DNA of 64,000 nucleotides from Actinoallomurus bryophytorum (lineage in GTDB: Bacteria > Actinomycetota > Actinomycetes > Streptosporangiales > Streptosporangiaceae), in the NCBI RefSeq assembly GCF_006716425.1, contig NZ_VFOZ01000003.1:62001-126000 (forward strand). Direction: 5' to 3'. The notes under the pieces were generated by a model. That model was given only the letters and a program-made list of their open reading frames with translations. It ran no database searches and was not told the DNA's origin. Every line of letters begins with the position of its first letter. Within the stretch, counting starts at the first letter, position 1. Below are positions 60,443 to 64,000 of the stretch, one piece after another. The translations under genes were made by a program, and so were the position numbers.

Positions 60443-61450
60443 CTACCAGGCGAAGGCCTCCGGCGAGGGCCCCGGGCCCGGGAAGATCTCATCCAGGGAG
60501 GTCAGGAACTCCTCCGGCAGGTCCAGCCCGAGCGCGCGTACCGCCGAGTCGAGCTGCGCCCGCGTGCGCGGACCCACGATCGGACCGGTCACGCCGGGCC
60601 GGCTGAGCAGCCAGGCGAGGCCCACGTCGCCGGCCTCCATGCCGTACTTCTCACAGAGGTCCTCATACACCTGGATCCGCGCCCGCTGCTCCGGGTCGGC
60701 GAGCGCCGCCGCCGCGCGTCCACCCTTCGAACGCCCGCGGTCGCCGTCCCGCTCCTTGCGGATCACCCCGCCGAGCAGCCCGCCGTGCAGCGGCGACCAC
60801 GGGATCACCCCGAGGCCGTACGCCTCCGCCGCCGGGATGACCTCCATCTCCGCGCGGCGCTCCATCAGGTTGTACAGGCACTGCTCGCTGACCAGCCCGA
60901 GGGAGGAACGCCGCGCCGCCGCCTCGTTGGCCGCGGCGATGTGCCAGCCCGCGAAGTTGGAGGAGCCGACGTAGAGGACCTTGCCCTGCTGGACCAGGAC
61001 GTCCATCGCCTGCCAGATCTCGTCCCAGGGGGTCGCCCGGTCGACGTGGTGGAACTGGTAGACGTCGATGTAGTCGGTGCCGAGCCGCTTCAGCGAGGCC
61101 TCGACGGACCGGCGGATGTTGACCGCGGACAGCTTGTGGTGGTTGGGCCAGACGTCGCCGTCGCCCGAGGCCATGTTGGCGTTGACCTTCGTCGCCAGCA
61201 CGGTCTTGTCGCGGCGGCCACCGCCCTGGGCGAACCAGGTACCGATGATCTCCTCGGTACGGCCCTTGTAACTGTGCTCCGCGCCGAAGCCGTAGGCGTT
61301 GGCGGTGTCGAAGAAGTTGATCCCCACGTCGTGCGCGGCGTCCATGATCGCGTGGCTGTCGGGTTCGTCGGTCTGCGGACCGAAGTTCATGGTGCCGAGC
61401 ACCAGACGGCTCACGCTGAGCCCCGTACGTCCTAGCTGCACATAGTCCAT
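60443..61450 (-). CDS. Aldo/keto reductase
   Basis: A 335-residue TIM-barrel AKR. The catalytic tetrad is visible: Asp and Tyr in FDTANAYGFG, Lys in LATKVN and His in YQFHHVD. The NADPH site is reached by SRPGVTGPIVGPRTRAQL near the C-terminus. Substrate unknown. It converges on the catabolic operon and shares its terminator; no co-directional neighbour. Confidence 0.92.
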   Translation of the reverse strand: MDYVQLGRTGLSVSRLVLGTMNFGPQTDEPDSHAIMDAAHDVGINFFDTANAYGFGAEHSYKGRTEEIIGTWFAQGGGRRDKTVLATKVNANMASGDGDVWPNHHKLSAVNIRRSVEASLKRLGTDYIDVYQFHHVDRATPWDEIWQAMDVLVQQGKVLYVGSSNFAGWHIAAANEAAARRSSLGLVSEQCLYNLMERRAEMEVIPAAEAYGLGVIPWSPLHGGLLGGVIRKERDGDRGRSKGGRAAAALADPEQRARIQVYEDLCEKYGMEAGDVGLAWLLSRPGVTGPIVGPRTRAQLDSAVRALGLDLPEEFLTSLDEIFPGPGPSPEAFAW

Positions 61451-61582
61451 GGATCGAGCTAACCAGTTGAAGTGCGCTCAAAGTCAAACCGGCGCCCCGC
61501 CTGGCGGGGCGCCTGAGTTGGCGAGTCCACGGACTGACGCGGCTGGACGAACCGGCCGAACTCACCAGGTAAGCCGGCCGGA

Positions 61583-61623
61583 GGCCGATCCTTTGCGCGA
61601 TGCGCAGGACGCAAGGATCGGCC
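61583..61623. terminator. Hairpin downstream of the gene remnant
   Basis: Arms GGCCGATCCTTTGCG and CGCAAGGATCGGCC pair over 14 bp with one bulged T around a 12-nt loop. It would terminate the minus-strand remnant and looks like its surviving original terminator. Confidence 0.6.
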
Positions 61624-61650
61624 CCCGGTGTTCTTGGCGGTCGCGACGTG

Positions 61651-61908
61651 TCACCAGGCGTGAGCGGTGCAGACCTCGCCCTGGTTCGGGATCGCCAGAC
61701 ACGCTGCCCACGGTCCCCCGAAGTCGCCGACGGTGACGGTGTTGTAGTCACCGCTCGCGGGGAGGGTGCGCAGACCGGTGATGGTGTCGGCGCCGCTCCG
61801 GAGGAAGAGCTGGGCGACGCGCCTCCCGCGCCACCCTCCGGCGCCGACAGCGGCGCCCCCGGGGCGAACCGAGGTCGACGCGTTCGCCCGTCGACCCGAT
61901 GTAAGCAA
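61651..61908 (-). pseudogene. C-terminal remnant of a probable secreted protein
   Basis: The last 50 or so codons (FLRSGADTITGLRTLP, GDYNTVTVGDFGGPWAAC, PNQGEVCTAHAW-stop) look like real protein, with two Cys and the aromatic-rich pattern of an exported domain. The first 30 codons (Arg/Gly-rich) look like chance translation, there is no ribosome site, and no signal peptide. A terminator-like hairpin follows. Probably the 3' end of a gene whose front was deleted. Confidence 0.4.
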
Positions 61909-61973
61909 CGGGCGGCTTCAGACCTGCTTCGGCTCCGCTTCATCGACCGGTCCACCGTGGTGAGAAACGGAGA

Positions 61974-62930
61974 TCATGATTCGCGTTCGACCTGCTCGGG
62001 CAGCTTGTCGGGGCGAAGGCCGCGCCAGCTCGGGTGGCGCAGATGACCGTCCTCGGTCCACTCGGCGAACGCGACCTCACCGACGGTCTCCGGTTCGACC
62101 CAGCGCGCGCTGCGTGCGACCACCGTGGGGACGGTCGTGTCGAACGGGTCGCCGTCGCGCTCCAGCGGCGCGAGCCGTTCGGCCAGGTCGCGCAGGACCG
62201 CCTGGGTGAAGCCGGTGCCCACGTTGCCGACGTAACGCAGGCCGTGCTCGTCGTACACGCCGAGGACCAGAGAGCCGATCATGTCCGCCCGGCGGCCCTC
62301 GCCAGGCGTCCAGCCGGCCACGATGACCTCCTGGTGACGGACGTTCTTGACCTTGATCCACGGTCCGCGCCTGCCGGGCAGGTAATGGGAGGTCAGCGGC
62401 TTGCCGACGACGCCCTCGAGACCCTGGTCGATGCTGGCGGCCCGTACGGCCTCGCCGCAGCCCCGCCACCACGGCGGCGTGAACGCGGGGCCGGTGTCCA
62501 GGCCCAGACCGGCGAGCGCCTCGCGCCGCGCCGGGTACGGCTCCGGCAGGAACGACCGGCCGTCCAGGTGCAGCAGGTCGAACACGTAGTAGCGGACCGG
62601 CACCGAGGAGATCAGCCGCGCGGAGGGGCGCTGCACGTGCATACGGGACTGCAGCAACCCGAAGTCGGGGCGGCCCTCCCGCAGGGCGACGATCTCGCCG
62701 TCGAGGATCACCGGCGCGTCCACCATGCCGCCGAGCGCGGCGAGCTCGGGGTACGAGCCGGCCATGTCCTTGTCATTGCGCGAAATCAGCGCGACGCCGC
62801 CGTCCTCCACGTACGCGACGGCGCGCACGCCGTCCCACTTCAGCTCCCAGCCGTAGGCGTCGTCATCGGCCGGCAGGGCGTGGCGCAGCACGGCCATCAT
62901 GGGCCTGACCAGCCGCGGTAGCTCACTCAT
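61974..62930 (-). CDS. ATP-dependent DNA ligase, LigD-type ligase domain only
   Basis: A 318-residue nucleotidyltransferase ligase. Motif I has the AMP-accepting lysine K31 (ELKWDGVR), motif III RYYVFDLLHLDG, motif IV EGVVGKP, motif V WIKVK. The OB-fold domain follows (VIVAGWTPGEGRRADMIGSLVLGVYD). It matches the ligase module of LigD, without the polymerase and nuclease modules and without Ku nearby, so it is a stand-alone actinomycete LigC/D-like ligase that may serve repair. Start ATG 62930 was chosen at SELPRLVRPMMA. Confidence 0.9.
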   Translation of the reverse strand: MSELPRLVRPMMAVLRHALPADDDAYGWELKWDGVRAVAYVEDGGVALISRNDKDMAGSYPELAALGGMVDAPVILDGEIVALREGRPDFGLLQSRMHVQRPSARLISSVPVRYYVFDLLHLDGRSFLPEPYPARREALAGLGLDTGPAFTPPWWRGCGEAVRAASIDQGLEGVVGKPLTSHYLPGRRGPWIKVKNVRHQEVIVAGWTPGEGRRADMIGSLVLGVYDEHGLRYVGNVGTGFTQAVLRDLAERLAPLERDGDPFDTTVPTVVARSARWVEPETVGEVAFAEWTEDGHLRHPSWRGLRPDKLPEQVERES

Positions 62931-62975
62931 CGAAAGTCCCCCCGACGGTGACCTACCCAGTGAGGCCGGCACGGG

Positions 62976-64000
62976 TCAGGCCGGCGCCTCCTCCGGGCGG
63001 ACGGCGGGAGACGGGGCGCTCAGCCGCCGGCCGGTCCACAGGTACGCCGCGCCGCCGAGCATGCCGGCCGCCACGGCCATGAGCAGGATGCGGTAGTCCA
63101 CCACCGAGACCAGCAGGGCGCCGGTCGCGATCGAGACCGTCTGCGGCCCGCTGACGAGCGTCTCCGCCGTCATCGAGACCTGGGCGACCAGCGGGGCAGG
63201 CGTGCGCCGCTGCAGCGCGGTGGTGAATCCGACGACGATGACGGCCAGGCCCACGCCCGCGACGGCCTTGCCGGCCAGGACCGCCGCCAGCCGGGGGAGG
63301 ACGCACAGGGCATCGCCCAGCCCGAACGCCGCCAGCCCGATCGCGGTGGCGGCGTTCTCACCCCGGCCACCGATCAGCCGGGCGGCCAGCAGGCCGCCGG
63401 CGACGCATCCCACGCCCTGCGCCGAGGCGAGCACGCCGAGGAACGCCGGCGGACGGTGCAGGCCGTGGTCGAGGACGGAGAAGAAGACCGACTCGTTGAA
63501 CCCCACGACGAGGAACGCGACGGCGCCCGCGATCATCATGCGGCGCAGGGCCGCGTCCCCGCGAATGTGGGTCAGGCCCGCGGTGAGCTGCCGGCGCCAG
63601 GGCTGCCGGACGTTCACCGGCGTCTCTTCGCGGAGCCGCATCCGCGCGATGGCCAGGGCCGCGGCGAGGAACGTCACCGCGTCGACCAGGGCGACGGCCG
63701 CGCCGCCGGCGGCCGCGAACAGCGCCGCGCCCGCGAGCGGGCCGCCGAGGCGCAGCCCCTCCCTGACCGTCTGGATCGCGCCGTTGGCCGTGGCCAGCAG
63801 CCCGTCCGCGAGCAGCTCCTTCAGCAGGCCGTTCAGCGCGGCCGCGTTGGCCACCGACGACACCCCGTTGAGCGTGGCGACCGCGTAGACGATCCACACG
63901 TCCCCAGCCGTACGGACCGCGAACAGCGGAAGCATCATCAGCACCGAGCAGAGGTTGACGACCACGAGGAACGGGCGGCGCCGGAATCGGTCCACCAGCC
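62976..64000 (-). CDS. MFS transporter, 5'-truncated by window end
   Basis: At least 340 residues visible; the 5' end lies beyond base 64000. The first visible residues, DRFRRRPFLVVVNLCSVLMM, are the cytoplasmic loop after the second helix (motif A, DRxxRR), so two helices are missing. About ten helices remain, with the central loop ARMRLREETPVNVRQPWRRQL. It resembles MFS drug/siderophore exporters of the enterobactin-exporter EntS type. The C-terminal tail is Pro/Ala-rich. Confidence 0.85.
   Translation of the reverse strand, partial: LVDRFRRRPFLVVVNLCSVLMMLPLFAVRTAGDVWIVYAVATLNGVSSVANAAALNGLLKELLADGLLATANGAIQTVREGLRLGGPLAGAALFAAAGGAAVALVDAVTFLAAALAIARMRLREETPVNVRQPWRRQLTAGLTHIRGDAALRRMMIAGAVAFLVVGFNESVFFSVLDHGLHRPPAFLGVLASAQGVGCVAGGLLAARLIGGRGENAATAIGLAAFGLGDALCVLPRLAAVLAGKAVAGVGLAVIVVGFTTALQRRTPAPLVAQVSMTAETLVSGPQTVSIATGALLVSVVDYRILLMAVAAGMLGGAAYLWTGRRLSAPSPAVRPEEAPA

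Larger units (their letters stand above)
61451..61973. other. Gene-poor region with a secreted-protein remnant
   Basis: A 523-bp region with no intact gene. It holds the hairpin at 61583-61623 and, on the minus strand, the likely 3' end of a lost gene (61651-61908). The first 130 bp contain AAGTGCGCTCAAAGTCAAAC (61470-61489), possibly the aldo/keto reductase promoter region. Confidence 0.4.

Overview
The window is 64 kb of very GC-rich DNA, densely packed with genes that use GTG and TTG as well as ATG starts and strongly prefer codons ending in G or C. Gene content (AfsR/SARP regulator, MocR, LLM flavoenzyme, GH64 and GH16 glucanases, stand-alone LigD-type ligase, many secreted and lipid-anchored proteins) points to a filamentous actinomycete, probably near Streptosporangiales or Streptomycetales; the order is an inference. 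No transposase, phage gene, rRNA, tRNA or CRISPR array was seen. It reads as chromosomal accessory or arm DNA.

Layout. 1-8.4 kb: 3' part of a secreted GH20 hexosaminidase, a hydroxyquinol-type intradiol dioxygenase, a GNAT acetyltransferase, an EEP nuclease/phosphatase, a membrane protein built of 49-residue repeats, a MocR regulator divergent from an AhpD-like protein, and an internally deleted nitrilase relic. 8.4-11.4 kb: two secreted beta-1,3-glucanases (GH64, GH16) sharing a duplicated discoidin module, behind a LacI/CebR-like operator. 11.4-18.5 kb: htpG, a PaoABC-type molybdenum aldehyde oxidoreductase, an amidase. 18.6-21.5 kb: an NRAMP metal transporter beside a manganese oxalate decarboxylase, bracketed by two related dyads, then a YegP-like protein. 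21.7-23.1 kb: modA and a molbindin without modBC. 23.1-34.5 kb: mixed single genes, a divergent MarR pair with a clear operator, an ABC exporter with a methyltransferase, a beta-helix lipoprotein and a fused sugar-permease-like protein with a proline-rich tail.

34.6-39.8 kb: a six-gene, closely coupled glycan locus (epimerase, three glycosyltransferases, two unknown proteins). 40-41.4 kb: two small secreted proteins. 41.5-49.2 kb: a PLP deaminase, an AraC/glyoxalase pair and an AfsR-like regulator followed by SDR, DUF998 and alpha/beta-hydrolase genes; three 11-bp direct repeats lie between the regulator and the SDR gene.

49.3-60.4 kb: the most notable region. Ten genes on one strand, most overlapping by 4 to 8 bases, encode a threonine-synthase-like PLP lyase, a complete oligopeptide-type ABC importer (binding protein, two permeases, two ATPases), an SDR, a polysaccharide-deacetylase-fold hydrolase, a signal-less penicillin-acylase-family Ntn hydrolase and a GntR/FCD regulator. 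A 16-bp perfect palindrome overlaps the predicted -10 element of the single promoter, and a strong hairpin closes the unit. I infer an autoregulated pathway for uptake and hydrolysis of an N-acylated or cyclic amide compound. The window ends with an aldo/keto reductase, a gene remnant, an ATP-dependent DNA ligase and a truncated MFS transporter.
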